Origin: Thermofilum sp.
GTDB lineage: Archaea > Thermoproteota > Thermoprotei > Thermofilales > Thermofilaceae
Reading direction: 5' to 3'
DNA length: 15,526 nt
Assembly (NCBI GenBank): GCA_020832965.1
Contig: JAJHRM010000030.1
Span: 1-15,526, forward strand
Under the pieces are notes generated by a model. It saw only the letters and a program-made list of their open reading frames with translations, had not been told where the DNA came from and ran no database searches. Shown here piece after piece: positions 7,049 through 14,072 of the stretch; position 1 is the stretch's first letter; each line of letters begins with the position of its first letter. Both the position numbers and the translations under genes were made by a program.

Positions 7049-7446
7049 TTCCAACAATCGGAGAACTATTTCTAACTCTTCGAGCAGTGCACGAAAAAAA
7101 TACATGGGAGAGCTGCTTCTAAAATAAGTAAAAAATGCAAGAGCCGCCCTAAAGCAACTGTAAAAAATCCCACTAGAGGAGGGCAGAGGATATAACTGCG
7201 GGCAGAAAAACAGGCGACAAGGGGGTATGGGGCAAACCTCACCCGGGGTAGCGGATGGCGCAGTGCGCCCCCTTACCCCCCAGCCTCCTTCAGGGAAAAA
7301 GCAGGTTTTTGGCGCCAAGCGGAGTGGCTGCTCCGCTCGGTGCGCAACGAAGGGCTGTGACGAGCCTGTCGGCCAGAGAGCTGGGAACTCTTCCCTTGGT
7401 TAGGCTTGGGGGTTCGTTTTCTCTTCCGCGTAAGTGGGGCTTAGTG
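7049..7446. other. Gene-free GC-rich region with strong RNA helices (possible ncRNA)
   Basis: About 400 bp between convergent genes hold no convincing protein. Several helices can be traced. GGGGGTA-t-GGGG (7221-7232) pairs with CCCC-t-TACCCCC (7269-7280), enclosing a GGCGC/GCGCC hairpin with an AGT loop (7257-7269). A 12-bp stem with one mismatch joins 7312-7324 to 7331-7343 around a 6-nt loop. AGCC(g)CC near 7142-7148 can pair with GGGGCT near 7436-7441 and would close the whole unit. An A/T block at 7118-7130 could be a plus-strand TATA box with a start near 7148. I looked for the conserved cores of SRP RNA and RNase P RNA and found neither. It could be an unrecognised structured RNA or a structured 3' region. 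Confidence 0.4.
7312..7343. repeat. Inverted repeat / 12-bp stem-loop
   Basis: GCGCC-a-AGCGGAG, loop TGGCTG, CTCCGCT-c-GGTGC. Seven perfect inner pairs, one A/C mismatch, then five outer pairs including one G-T. No T-run follows, so it is not an obvious terminator. Confidence 0.6.
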
Positions 7447-8487
7447 CTACCTTACCTTTAGCACTGGCGCCCCCCTTATCTTGGCAGCCTTCAGGTCTCT
7501 GAGAGCCCTGTTCACGTCGTCTAGCCTGTAGACCTGCACGTGCGTCTCAGCGCCGTACCTCGCGTAGAAGTCTATGAATCTCTTCACGTCTTCCCTGGTA
7601 ACGTTTGCAACGCTTTTGATTTCTCTTTCCTCCCATATGTGCCTAGCATAGTCCAGGACGACGGGGGTCTGCTTCCTAATGGCGTTTATCACGAGCCTCC
7701 CACCCTTGTCGAGGAGCTCCATAGCTCTAGGAATAGTTTCGCCAACGGGGGTAAAGTCTAGGGCGAAATTCAGCCTTCTAGGGGGGTCCTCACTCGGAGC
7801 CCCAGCCCAGTCTGCCCCCAGCCTTTTAGCCAGCTCCCTGTGCTCCTCGCTCCTGCTAAACACGTAGATTTCTGAGGAGGTATGAAGCTTCCTGATAACC
7901 TGTATAACTATGTGTGCCGAGGCGCCGAAGCCGAAAAGCCCGACCCTTGCACCGTCATATATGCCTGCAAGCCTGTAAGCCCTAAAACCTACAGAGCCTG
8001 CACACATAAGTGGTGCAAGCCGAGCCGCCTCGACGTTTCCAGGCAACCTGTAGACGTAATCCCCGTAGGCAACAGTGTACTCTGCATATCCACCGTCAAA
8101 ATCGCAACCAGTAGACTTGAAGCTTGAACAAAGATTCTCGAGGCCCCTCCTGCAGTACTCGCAGCTCCCACACGTGTGGCCAATCCATGCAACCCCAACC
8201 CTTTCCCCTACAAGCCCATCCACGCCAACAGCTTCCACGACTTTGCCTACGATCTGGTGACCAGGTATGAGTGGAAGCTTGCACTTCAACCTACCCTCTA
8301 TAATGTCTATGTCCGTGTAGCAAACACCGCAAGCCTCAACCTCTATCAGCACCTGCCCCTTTCCGGGAGCGGGCATAGGCACTTCTGAAACCCCAACTGG
8401 AACCTCCTTCAAGGGTAACCATGGGTACCGCCTAGCAAAACCCTCCACAAAGATCTCGGCGTTCTCCCTAACGATACCAGCCTTCAA
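7447..8487 (-). CDS. Zinc-dependent alcohol dehydrogenase family protein
   Basis: The 346-aa product is a medium-chain dehydrogenase (NAD(P)-dependent alcohol/aldehyde oxidoreductase, cytoplasmic). The catalytic-zinc ligands are likely C56 (GVCYTD), H77 (PGHQ) and C162 (MCAGSVGFRAY). The structural zinc lobe has C106, C109, C112 and C120 (CGSCEYC...C). The Rossmann motif is GLFGFGASA at 183-191. The GHQIVG and LMCAG...GFGASAH signatures place it nearer the 'zinc-binding alcohol dehydrogenase family, type 2' subgroup than classical GHE enzymes. The start is TTG at 8487, with GGTGGTG a few bases upstream and a TATA box centred near 8525; no other in-frame start is near. It is a single gene, divergent from the PH-domain gene. 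Substrate not determinable. Confidence 0.93.
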   Translation of the reverse strand: MKAGIVRENAEIFVEGFARRYPWLPLKEVPVGVSEVPMPAPGKGQVLIEVEACGVCYTDIDIIEGRLKCKLPLIPGHQIVGKVVEAVGVDGLVGERVGVAWIGHTCGSCEYCRRGLENLCSSFKSTGCDFDGGYAEYTVAYGDYVYRLPGNVEAARLAPLMCAGSVGFRAYRLAGIYDGARVGLFGFGASAHIVIQVIRKLHTSSEIYVFSRSEEHRELAKRLGADWAGAPSEDPPRRLNFALDFTPVGETIPRAMELLDKGGRLVINAIRKQTPVVLDYARHIWEEREIKSVANVTREDVKRFIDFYARYGAETHVQVYRLDDVNRALRDLKAAKIRGAPVLKVR

Positions 8488-8519
8488 AGGGCACCACCAG
8501 TAAGTAGGGGATTCACAAG

Positions 8520-8530
8520 GTTATAAAAAA
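8520..8530 (-). promoter_or_regulatory. TATA box of the alcohol dehydrogenase gene
   Basis: Minus-strand CTTTTTTATAAC, centred near 8525, predicts a transcript start near 8499. That leaves a short leader carrying GGTGGTG before the TTG start. Confidence 0.5.
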
Positions 8531-8614
8531 GAAATGCCTAGTGTTACGAGGAGATAAACAAAACTTTCTACTGTATCGTCTCTGCACTCTGGGTTAAGAG
8601 TAAGCTTTGATAAC

Positions 8615-8623
8615 GTTTAAATA
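8615..8623 (+). promoter_or_regulatory. TATA box of the PH-domain gene
   Basis: GTTTAAATA centred near 8619 predicts transcription from about 8646. This puts the GTG at 8630 outside the mRNA and supports the ATG at 8651. Confidence 0.55.
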
Positions 8624-8650
8624 TTTCGCGTGCACCTCTATCAAGGGTGC

Positions 8651-9391
8651 ATGAATTCACAGGTTTGGAGCGGTAAGCCTTACATGAGGAAGACCGTGGT
8701 GAAGTTCATCATTCTTTTCGCCGCTATAACCTTGCTCCTGTCGCCTCTCTGGGCGGTTGCTCCTACTCTCTACGTGGTTTTCGCTATAGTTTCAGCGGTC
8801 TACTTCCCCCTATACTATAATTGGAAGAGCGGGCACACCTACTACATCGGAGAGAACAGCGTGCTGATCACTCAGAGCTGGGTCTTCGGCGGCTACCAGA
8901 GGGAGATCACGCTGGACATGATCCAGGATGTGCACGTGCAGCAGGGTCTCCTCGCCAGGGCGTTTAGGTGCGGGAGCGTGGTTTTCACGACGAGAACAGG
9001 GCTCGAGGTGGGGTACAGAGCGTACGAGACCGGCCCCAGGGTGCTCAGGATCATAGGAGCTAAGCCAGTACTCATAAGGGCTCAGCATAATGCATTCCTG
9101 GACGTCCCGCACCCTGAACGGAGTAGGGAGCTGTTGCTGCAGAGGCTGGTTGCGTGGAGGGAGGTCTTCCAGCAGCAGAGGATGGCGGCGGCTCAGCAGG
9201 AGATTGCAACAGCCATTGAGAGGGGCGTGAGAGTCAAGCAGGTGGAGAAGGCGGAGGGAGCTAAACCCTCAAGCGTGGTCAACGAACTAGAGAGGCTGAA
9301 GAGGCTTCTCGATGAGAGCGCGATAACAAGGGAGGAGTACGAGAGGCTGAAGAAGCGCCTGCTGGAGGAGTACACCGGGGTGGCGACTTAG
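8651..9391 (+). CDS. Membrane-anchored bacterial-type PH-domain protein with SHOCT tail
   Basis: This 246-aa protein has two adjacent membrane helices (about 16-35 and 36-56), then a domain resembling the bPH2 (YdbS-like) family: YYIGENSVLITQSWVFGGYQ (64-83), the ITLDMIQDVHVQQGLLARAF block (86-105) and VVFTTR (110-115). A Gln/Ala-rich linker follows (about 165-185), then a C-terminal SHOCT-type helical hairpin, LERLKRLLDESAITREEYERLKKRLLEE (213-240, read in two halves). Such proteins are presumed membrane-surface scaffolds; no catalytic residues are expected. A GTG at 8630 would add seven residues (MHLYQGC), but the TATA box position and the GGGTG before the ATG favour 8651. The gene stands alone between the dehydrogenase (divergent) and the propeller gene (convergent). 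Confidence 0.82.
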   Translation: MNSQVWSGKPYMRKTVVKFIILFAAITLLLSPLWAVAPTLYVVFAIVSAVYFPLYYNWKSGHTYYIGENSVLITQSWVFGGYQREITLDMIQDVHVQQGLLARAFRCGSVVFTTRTGLEVGYRAYETGPRVLRIIGAKPVLIRAQHNAFLDVPHPERSRELLLQRLVAWREVFQQQRMAAAQQEIATAIERGVRVKQVEKAEGAKPSSVVNELERLKRLLDESAITREEYERLKKRLLEEYTGVAT

Positions 9392-9576
9392 CCGGGGGAA
9401 AGCCTTAACTTTAGGGAGGGTATGCTCCCGAGGGCTGGCAGCGGCTAGTATGCATGCTCGGTGGGCTACCCTAGTGCGTACGGCTATAGCGTGGTTAGGG
9501 CTAAGGTGTGTTAGAGCGCCCAAGTTTAGGAAAGGATTCTGCCAGGAAGTGGCCAGCGAGAATTACCTACTTCACC

Positions 9577-11265
9577 TCAAAGGGTTTCCAGAGTCTCCAC
9601 TTGCGTGCGCGCTCTCCTCGCTTCCTTTATAATGAGGATTATTGCCACTATAGCCAGAAGTAGCCCCGTCACTACGAAAACGCATAGGGCGTATACGCGT
9701 GTGTAGTCTGCTCTCCAGACGGCTACTAGGCTTCTGGGTTTGTCTACGAGCACCCTCACCTGTCCTCGCTCGGCTACTGTGTCTCCGGCTTCCAAACCCT
9801 CCCACCCCTCAAATCGGTAAGTGACAAGCCCCTCATCAACCTCGGTGGCAGTCAGCTTTATCGTGGCATAGCTGCCTTCATCGTACCAGCCCTCCCCCTC
9901 CACCGAGCTGTACGGCGTCCTAGCCGAGACGTAGTGCAGAACCCTCTGCGCGCTTGCATGTAAGTAGCAGAAATCGCCTGGGAAGTAAGCCGTTATGTTA
10001 AGGGTCGATCCATCGCCGGTCCCCAGAGTTACCGTGCAATTGTACCATCCCGTAGAGTTCGTTCTACAAACAGCGGCTTCACTTCCATTCAATAAAATCC
10101 TCACACTTTTCCGCGGCAACCTAATGTCCCCGCTGGCAAGCATACCCGAAACTCTCAGGGACCCCCTCTCACCCATTGACACGCCCACGCTCAAGGATGC
10201 TGCTGAAACCTTGTGGCGGAAAATCGCGAGCCCATATTCTCCACCGGCGTAGATCCTGCCCTCCGCGTCGGCTGCAACAGCAAGGACAGTTACGTTTTCG
10301 GGACTGAGCTTGAACCATGTGTTAGCCTTGTCCGTGCTAAGGAAGACACCTTCTCTCGTCCCCACCAGCAACCACTCGTAGTTAGGGCTTAGAGCGAGAG
10401 CATATACAGGCTTAAACTCAAAGAGCGATCCGACGCCGACCAAGTCCCAGGAGCTCCCGGAGTCATTTGAGCGCTCAATGCCGCCGACTTCGAGCGGGAT
10501 CAGCGGTAGAGACAGGCATGTAAAAACGAGACGTGTTCCTGCATACATCTCCCGTGGGTCGCGCGGATTAACGAGTATTGAAGTCACCTCATAGCGCAGC
10601 GTAACACAACCGATGAGCGGGACGCCCACGAGCAACGGGAGAGGTGTGAATGAGAGGATTGTTACGAGACTTGTTAAGTTGCTGAACCAGCAGCGCTCCC
10701 ACGAAGCACCGCCATCAGTGGAGTAGTAGAGATCCCCGGGCTCCTTTCCCCAGCCAGCGGTGCCGGCGTAGACCACCTTTGGGTTGCCAGGCTGCACAGC
10801 TAGCGAGATAACGTTCCCATACAGTCCTGCAGGCTTCCACGTGGCTCCCTCCGGGGTCACGTAGACTGCCTCACTTGTCCCAGCGTAGATTACGGTGTCC
10901 GAGGATGCTAGCGCGTTTACGCGCTTACCCTTAAGCCCGATAAGAGTCCAGGTCTCTCCGTAGTCGTTCGACCTGTAAACACCACTCTCAGTTCCAGCAA
11001 GCAGCACACCCTCCCCTGTACTCGCTAGGGCGTACGTTGAGGTGCGGAGACCCGTGCTGTGCCACGTTGACCCGCCATCACTCGACCTGTAAACACCTTG
11101 ATCCGTGGCGGCGAAAACCCCTCCTCTTGTAGCTACTAACGCGTAGACCCTCCTCCCTTTAAGCCCCTCCGCCTCCACCCACTCGCCACAAACCCCTTGA
11201 GGCATGCATAAAGCCGCAGAGGCGAGTATTAATAGCAAGGAAACGGGGAGAAAGCGATGCAGCAT
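9577..11265 (-). CDS. Secreted BNR/Asp-box beta-propeller protein with C-terminal membrane anchor
   Basis: From the ATG at 11265 the 562-aa product starts with a typical signal peptide (MLHRFLPVSLLLILASAALC). Five Asp-box repeats follow at about 61-68 (SSDGGSTW), 99-106 (SNDYGETW), 182-189 (STDGGASW), 266-273 (SNDSGSSW) and 310-317 (STDKANTW), each after a VYAL/AGT-like strand, as in BNR/sortilin-type propellers. An Ig-like domain (about 355-445) and a repeat-type domain with GEGWYDEGSY and FEGWEG (about 457-520) precede a transmembrane helix (about 523-545) and a basic tail. It should sit on the outer cell surface, role unknown. No glycosidase catalytic residues are evident. An ATG at 11337 would add 24 polar residues before the signal peptide, which is unlikely; a TATA-like element centred near 11296 also supports 11265. 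Plausible N-glycosylation sequons occur in the outer part. Confidence 0.85.
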   Translation of the reverse strand: MLHRFLPVSLLLILASAALCMPQGVCGEWVEAEGLKGRRVYALVATRGGVFAATDQGVYRSSDGGSTWHSTGLRTSTYALASTGEGVLLAGTESGVYRSNDYGETWTLIGLKGKRVNALASSDTVIYAGTSEAVYVTPEGATWKPAGLYGNVISLAVQPGNPKVVYAGTAGWGKEPGDLYYSTDGGASWERCWFSNLTSLVTILSFTPLPLLVGVPLIGCVTLRYEVTSILVNPRDPREMYAGTRLVFTCLSLPLIPLEVGGIERSNDSGSSWDLVGVGSLFEFKPVYALALSPNYEWLLVGTREGVFLSTDKANTWFKLSPENVTVLAVAADAEGRIYAGGEYGLAIFRHKVSAASLSVGVSMGERGSLRVSGMLASGDIRLPRKSVRILLNGSEAAVCRTNSTGWYNCTVTLGTGDGSTLNITAYFPGDFCYLHASAQRVLHYVSARTPYSSVEGEGWYDEGSYATIKLTATEVDEGLVTYRFEGWEGLEAGDTVAERGQVRVLVDKPRSLVAVWRADYTRVYALCVFVVTGLLLAIVAIILIIKEARRARTQVETLETL

Positions 11266-11290
11266 CGCCGCGCTAAGCTCTTTGTGTAAA

Positions 11291-11300
11291 GTTGATAAAA
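11291..11300 (-). promoter_or_regulatory. TATA box of the propeller gene
   Basis: Minus-strand TTTTATCAAC, centred near 11296, predicts a start of transcription near 11270, about five bases before the ATG at 11265. Confidence 0.4.
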
Positions 11301-11416
11301 GAGCGCTCAACTGCTCCTGGCTTGGGAAAGCTTCCATGACAACCTACCCACTTCTTAACATAAGCCATGTAGCTATGTAAATTACCTCGTGCATCCAAGT
11401 TTACCTCTCAGGGGAA

Positions 11417-11426
11417 CTTATAAATA
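11417..11426 (+). promoter_or_regulatory. Orphan TATA box (CTTATAAATA)
   Basis: The best consensus-like TATA element in the window, yet no protein start lies at the right distance on the plus strand. Predicted transcription starts near 11447. Read on the minus strand the A/T block could also serve the propeller gene with a leader of about 60 nt to the ATG at 11337. Confidence 0.45.
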
Positions 11427-11443
11427 TAACTCCCTCCCAGCGC

Positions 11444-11512
11444 GCGAGAACGCCTGCTTTCAAGCCATACACCACTGTAGAATGCGCTCGCTTAATTCAC
11501 ACTATTTATATT
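11444..11512 (+). ncRNA. Candidate small RNA
   Basis: Begins at the position predicted from the orphan TATA box. GCGAG-aa-CGC (11444-11453) can pair with GCG-CTCGC (11484-11491) around a loop of about 30 nt. A T-rich tract at 11504-11532 could terminate transcription. The segment is markedly GC-richer than its surroundings. No C/D-box or clear H/ACA signature was seen, so no class is assigned. Confidence 0.25.
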
Positions 11513-11579
11513 TTTCTAAGGTTTTCTATTTTAACATTCCTTGTATTCACGACACACATTACTAAATATTCATCACTAT

Positions 11580-11593
11580 TAGAGCTAGCTCTA
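11580..11593. promoter_or_regulatory. 14-bp perfect palindrome upstream of peroxiredoxin
   Basis: TAGAGCTAGCTCTA, followed directly by another GCTA, lies about 75-88 bp upstream of the peroxiredoxin TATA box. It could bind a dimeric regulator, but palindromes of this size built from AGCT units can occur by chance. Confidence 0.3.
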
Positions 11594-11644
11594 GCTAAAT
11601 GTGAAGTCGATGTGCAACAGCCGTGGAGCAGAGTTAAGTAATTA

Positions 11645-11661
11645 GTTAGTTTTTTCTAACC
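11645..11661 (+). promoter_or_regulatory. GTTAG-T6-CTAAC inverted repeat just upstream of the peroxiredoxin TATA box
   Basis: A 5-bp perfect inverted repeat with a six-T centre ends only a few bases before the TATA box. The position suits an activator or repressor site, or an extended BRE, for a peroxide-response gene. Confidence 0.3.
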
Positions 11662-11666
11662 AGAAG

Positions 11667-11676
11667 GTTTAAATAA
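11667..11676 (+). promoter_or_regulatory. TATA box of the peroxiredoxin gene
   Basis: GTTTAAATAA, centred near 11672, predicts transcription from about 11698. The ATG at 11681 would lie upstream of the mRNA, so the ATG at 11705 is favoured. Confidence 0.6.
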
Positions 11677-11704
11677 TTCCATGTTTTTATTAGCAGGACC
11701 AACT

Positions 11705-12364
11705 ATGAACGAAATAAGAATGCCTTTGCTAGGAGAAAAAGCGCCAGAATTCACAGCTAAAACGACTCACGGCGTTATACATTTCCCAGACGACTTTAAG
11801 GGAAAATGGATTGTACTCTTTAGCCATCCTGCCGACTTTACGCCTGTATGCACCACTGAGTTCGTGGCTTTCCAGAGGAGGTTTGAAGAGTTTGAGAAGC
11901 TTAACGTCCAGCTGATTGGGCTAAGCATTGACCAGGTCTTCAGCCACATCAAGTGGGTGGAGTGGATTGGAGAGAAGCTTGGAGTCGAGGTAAAGTTCCC
12001 AATTGTTGCTGATGACACTGGAGAGATTGCCAAAAAATATGGAATGATTCATCCGGGCAAGGGCACCAACACTGTTAGGGCTGTCTTCGTTATCGACCCC
12101 AACGGGATACTGAGAGCCGTCCTATACTACCCACAGGAGGTTGGAAGAAACATGGACGAGATTCTGAGGATTGTCAAGGCACTGCAGACTTCGGACAAAT
12201 ACGGCGTAGCTCTGCCAGCTAACTGGCCTAATAACGAGCTCATCAATGGCAAGGTAATTATTCCGCCTGCTAGCGACGAGAAGACGGCGAAGGAGCGCCT
12301 GGAGAAGGCAAAGAAGAAGGAGATCGAGTGCTTTGACTGGTGGTTCTGCTACAAGTCTCTCTAA
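11705..12364 (+). CDS. Peroxiredoxin (archaeal thioredoxin peroxidase, Prx6-type with C-terminal Cys pair)
   Basis: This cytoplasmic enzyme reduces hydrogen peroxide and alkyl hydroperoxides. The 219-aa product carries the peroxidatic motif [13 protein letters not shown] with C49, the Prx6-type [10 protein letters not shown] segment, and the [12 protein letters not shown] and [14 protein letters not shown] blocks. Two further cysteines, C209 and C215 in ECFDWWFC, correspond to the C207/C213 pair of Aeropyrum pernix ApTPx (similar CLDWWFC), so all three functional cysteines are kept. It is shorter at the C-terminus than ApTPx, which continues some 35 residues past this motif. The start at 11705 gives [16 protein letters not shown], matching where homologues begin; an ATG at 11681 would add eight residues. 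It has its own promoter and a poly-T terminator and is monocistronic. Confidence 0.97.
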   Translation: MNEIRMPLLGEKAPEFTAKTTHGVIHFPDDFKGKWIVLFSHPADFTPVCTTEFVAFQRRFEEFEKLNVQLIGLSIDQVFSHIKWVEWIGEKLGVEVKFPIVADDTGEIAKKYGMIHPGKGTNTVRAVFVIDPNGILRAVLYYPQEVGRNMDEILRIVKALQTSDKYGVALPANWPNNELINGKVIIPPASDEKTAKERLEKAKKKEIECFDWWFCYKSL

Positions 12365-12366
12365 AA

Positions 12367-12392
12367 TAATTTTTTCTTTTATTCTATTTTTG
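12367..12392 (+). terminator. Oligo-T terminator after peroxiredoxin
   Basis: T6, T4 and T5 runs interrupted by single C/A bases begin a few bases after the stop. This fits archaeal intrinsic termination, which needs T-runs but not a hairpin. Confidence 0.6.
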
Positions 12393-12636
12393 TTAGCTCC
12401 TTTATTCTTGAATAGAACTTCATCTCCTCACTATTAGCTAGGTGGATCTCGAGTGAGTGATAGGGCGGCAGACCGGCGAGTTTCTCTATTTCCAGCTCTA
12501 GCTCTACTCTTTCAATGTTGCTGTCTGGAACCCTGTCTGACTCTTCGCTGCCTTTGCTATTTTTTCCTCCGTATGCCCTCCAGTTTTTGACTATTTTTGC
12601 TCTCTCGAGTAATGCTTCAATGCAGTGCTCGATACC
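12379..12636 (-). pseudogene. 5'-truncated gene fragment, 85 codons without a start
   Basis: The minus-strand frame between the TAA at 12639-12637 and the TAA at 12381-12379 reads as a plausible soluble protein end: it starts GIEHCIEALLERAKIVKNWR, has a charged middle, and ends SRIKELTKIE. It contains no ATG, GTG or TTG before its last 20 residues. The frame above it (NWHEGC, then TAA) also looks protein-like, suggesting a nonsense change or decay rather than a clean deletion. Only about 100 bp separate it from nurA, so a full gene no longer fits. I do not recognise the family. Confidence 0.4.
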
Positions 12637-12705
12637 TTAACACCCCTCGTGCCAGTTTTATGGCCTATGCTAATGATGGCTTAACTTTCATTGTTGTTTC
12701 TTGGC

Positions 12706-12717
12706 AATATTTATTTT
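12706..12717 (+). promoter_or_regulatory. TATA box of nurA
   Basis: AATATTTATTTT, centred near 12711, predicts a start of transcription near 12737, right at the GTG codons at 12734 and 12740. A leaderless mRNA is likely. Confidence 0.5.
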
Positions 12718-12733
12718 CGTGTGCTAGGTTATA

Positions 12734-14044
12734 GTGCCTGTGCCTAGGTTTGCTGATTTGCTTGTAGAGGAGGTTAGGAAAAAGAGGGAGGAGCTTGCAC
12801 GTGTGATTGGCGGGGACAGTGACCTTAGGAACTATTATGGGGAGTTGCTTGGGAGGGTCTGGATCAGTGACTTGTCTCCCGATAAGATCAGTGAAGGAGT
12901 TTACGCGGTTGATAGTAGCTGTGACGATATAGAGGTTGTTGGGGGCGGCTCTATACTTGTTTCTAGGGCTATTGCTCTGAGTGCGGGGGGCGAGGGGGTA
13001 AGGAAGCTTAGGCTGGACGCGTTTTTCCCTAGGGACGTCAGGGACCAGGAGGAGTTGAGGAGGCTTATGCGTGAGCACCTTGAGCATCTTGCTGGGCTCG
13101 AGGCAGTGGAAAGGGGCGCGCAGGCTGTGCTTATAGATGGTTCTCTCTATGCCAGGATGACACATGTATTGCGTGAGATAAATATTGATGGCTTTGAGGA
13201 CTTTATGTTTGAGTACATTGAGACGTATGCTGAGTTCTTCAGGGAGGCTTCTAGGAGGAACGTTGCTGTCGTGGGTGTCAGCAAGGATTCACGTTCCACA
13301 GTGCTAAAGGAGGAGCTCTTGACGCTTAAGCTTAGAGAGCTTCTGGGAAACGTTGAGCCTTCTCTCAGGGAGACTGTTCTTGGACTGTTCGGGGAGGTAA
13401 AGAGGCGTCCCCGCGAGGCTCTAGAGAGTTTAAGGCGCTTGCTAAAGGCGGGAGTTCCAATGGAGGTTTATGATTTATTTAGGAATGCCACAAGCGGTGC
13501 ACCTGACAGCAAGATCATTTTCGCTGTTAACCCCGGGAATGGGCTGAGTCTGCCTCTGCAATTGAGTATCGAGAAGGTTTCCGCAAGGATTTTTGAGCTT
13601 GTTCTCTCCGATTCACATGAGAAGCTTCTGGGCCTTCTCGAGAGGGTTTTCCCAGCTACAAGGGACAAGCTTGGCGAGTCTTTCGGGGAAAAGGCTTCAA
13701 GGATGATTGACGCGTTGAAGAGTTATCCTCCTATAGCTGTCACATACGTAGTCCTCGAGGAGGGGGACGACCCTATAAGGGTTGACATTGCTCTTAGGAG
13801 GAAGTACCCTACACGTGGCGAGTCGCATTTCTTAGACATTTTCCCAGAGGAAATTCTTCTAGGATTGAGGAGTATAGCCGGACTCTATGCGGGTCCAAGG
13901 AGCTACAACGTCTTGTTGCTCGAGGCAGACAAAAGGGTGAGGACTAGCCGTGAAACCATGGAAATGTATCATAGGCTCATCATGCAGGAACTAAAGACAC
14001 TAGTTATGCATTCCAGGAGTGACAGGAGGTTCTTCTATCCATGA
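12734..14044 (+). CDS. nurA: NurA nuclease
   Basis: NurA is the toroidal 5'-3' exonuclease/endonuclease that works with the HerA translocase (and Mre11-Rad50) to resect DNA ends for homologous recombination. In the 436-aa product the metal-binding aspartates are visible: D60 in VYAVDSS and D135 in VLIDGSLYAR. A GVSKDSRS segment (181-188) and a C-terminal region with VDIALRRKYP and FPEEILLGLRSIAG...GPRSYNVLLLEADKRV match the family order. The start is GTG at 12734, or GTG at 12740 two codons later; the TATA box fits both. The herA start follows on the same strand about 1 kb downstream, but a vapBC remnant on the opposite strand lies between them. Codons here use more T-ending forms than the PLP operon, giving a visibly lower GC. 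Confidence 0.92.
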   Translation: MPVPRFADLLVEEVRKKREELARVIGGDSDLRNYYGELLGRVWISDLSPDKISEGVYAVDSSCDDIEVVGGGSILVSRAIALSAGGEGVRKLRLDAFFPRDVRDQEELRRLMREHLEHLAGLEAVERGAQAVLIDGSLYARMTHVLREINIDGFEDFMFEYIETYAEFFREASRRNVAVVGVSKDSRSTVLKEELLTLKLRELLGNVEPSLRETVLGLFGEVKRRPREALESLRRLLKAGVPMEVYDLFRNATSGAPDSKIIFAVNPGNGLSLPLQLSIEKVSARIFELVLSDSHEKLLGLLERVFPATRDKLGESFGEKASRMIDALKSYPPIAVTYVVLEEGDDPIRVDIALRRKYPTRGESHFLDIFPEEILLGLRSIAGLYAGPRSYNVLLLEADKRVRTSRETMEMYHRLIMQELKTLVMHSRSDRRFFYP

Positions 14045-14072
14045 CCAAAAGGACACGTAATATTAGGGTTTA

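Larger units (their letters stand above)
11338..11704. other. A/T-rich divergent intergenic region
   Basis: About 370 bp between the divergent propeller and peroxiredoxin genes. No protein gene was found. It holds an orphan TATA box (11417-11426), a short GC-rich segment followed by a T-rich tract (candidate small RNA), a 14-bp palindrome (11580-11593), and the peroxiredoxin promoter with a flanking small inverted repeat. Confidence 0.6.

Noticed and set aside
7034..7318. 94-codon minus-strand open frame over the structured gap
   Set aside because: It is rich in Pro, Cys and Phe with no domain pattern, overlaps the end of the DUF554 gene, and has no promoter or ribosome site.
7142..7441. RNase P RNA or SRP RNA in the structured gap
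   Set aside because: I searched both strands by eye for the conserved GAAAGUC/ACAGAA cores of RNase P RNA and the GGAA-loop helix of SRP RNA and found neither. GGAGCAGCC on the minus strand is part of a simple stem-loop.
9392..9576. Possible gene or tRNA between the convergent PH and propeller genes
   Set aside because: No tRNA T-arm or cloverleaf could be drawn, and the short plus-strand frame has no ribosome site or protein-like composition.
12665..13165. 166-codon minus-strand frame over nurA
   Set aside because: Antisense shadow of the nurA metal-binding region, with no domain features.
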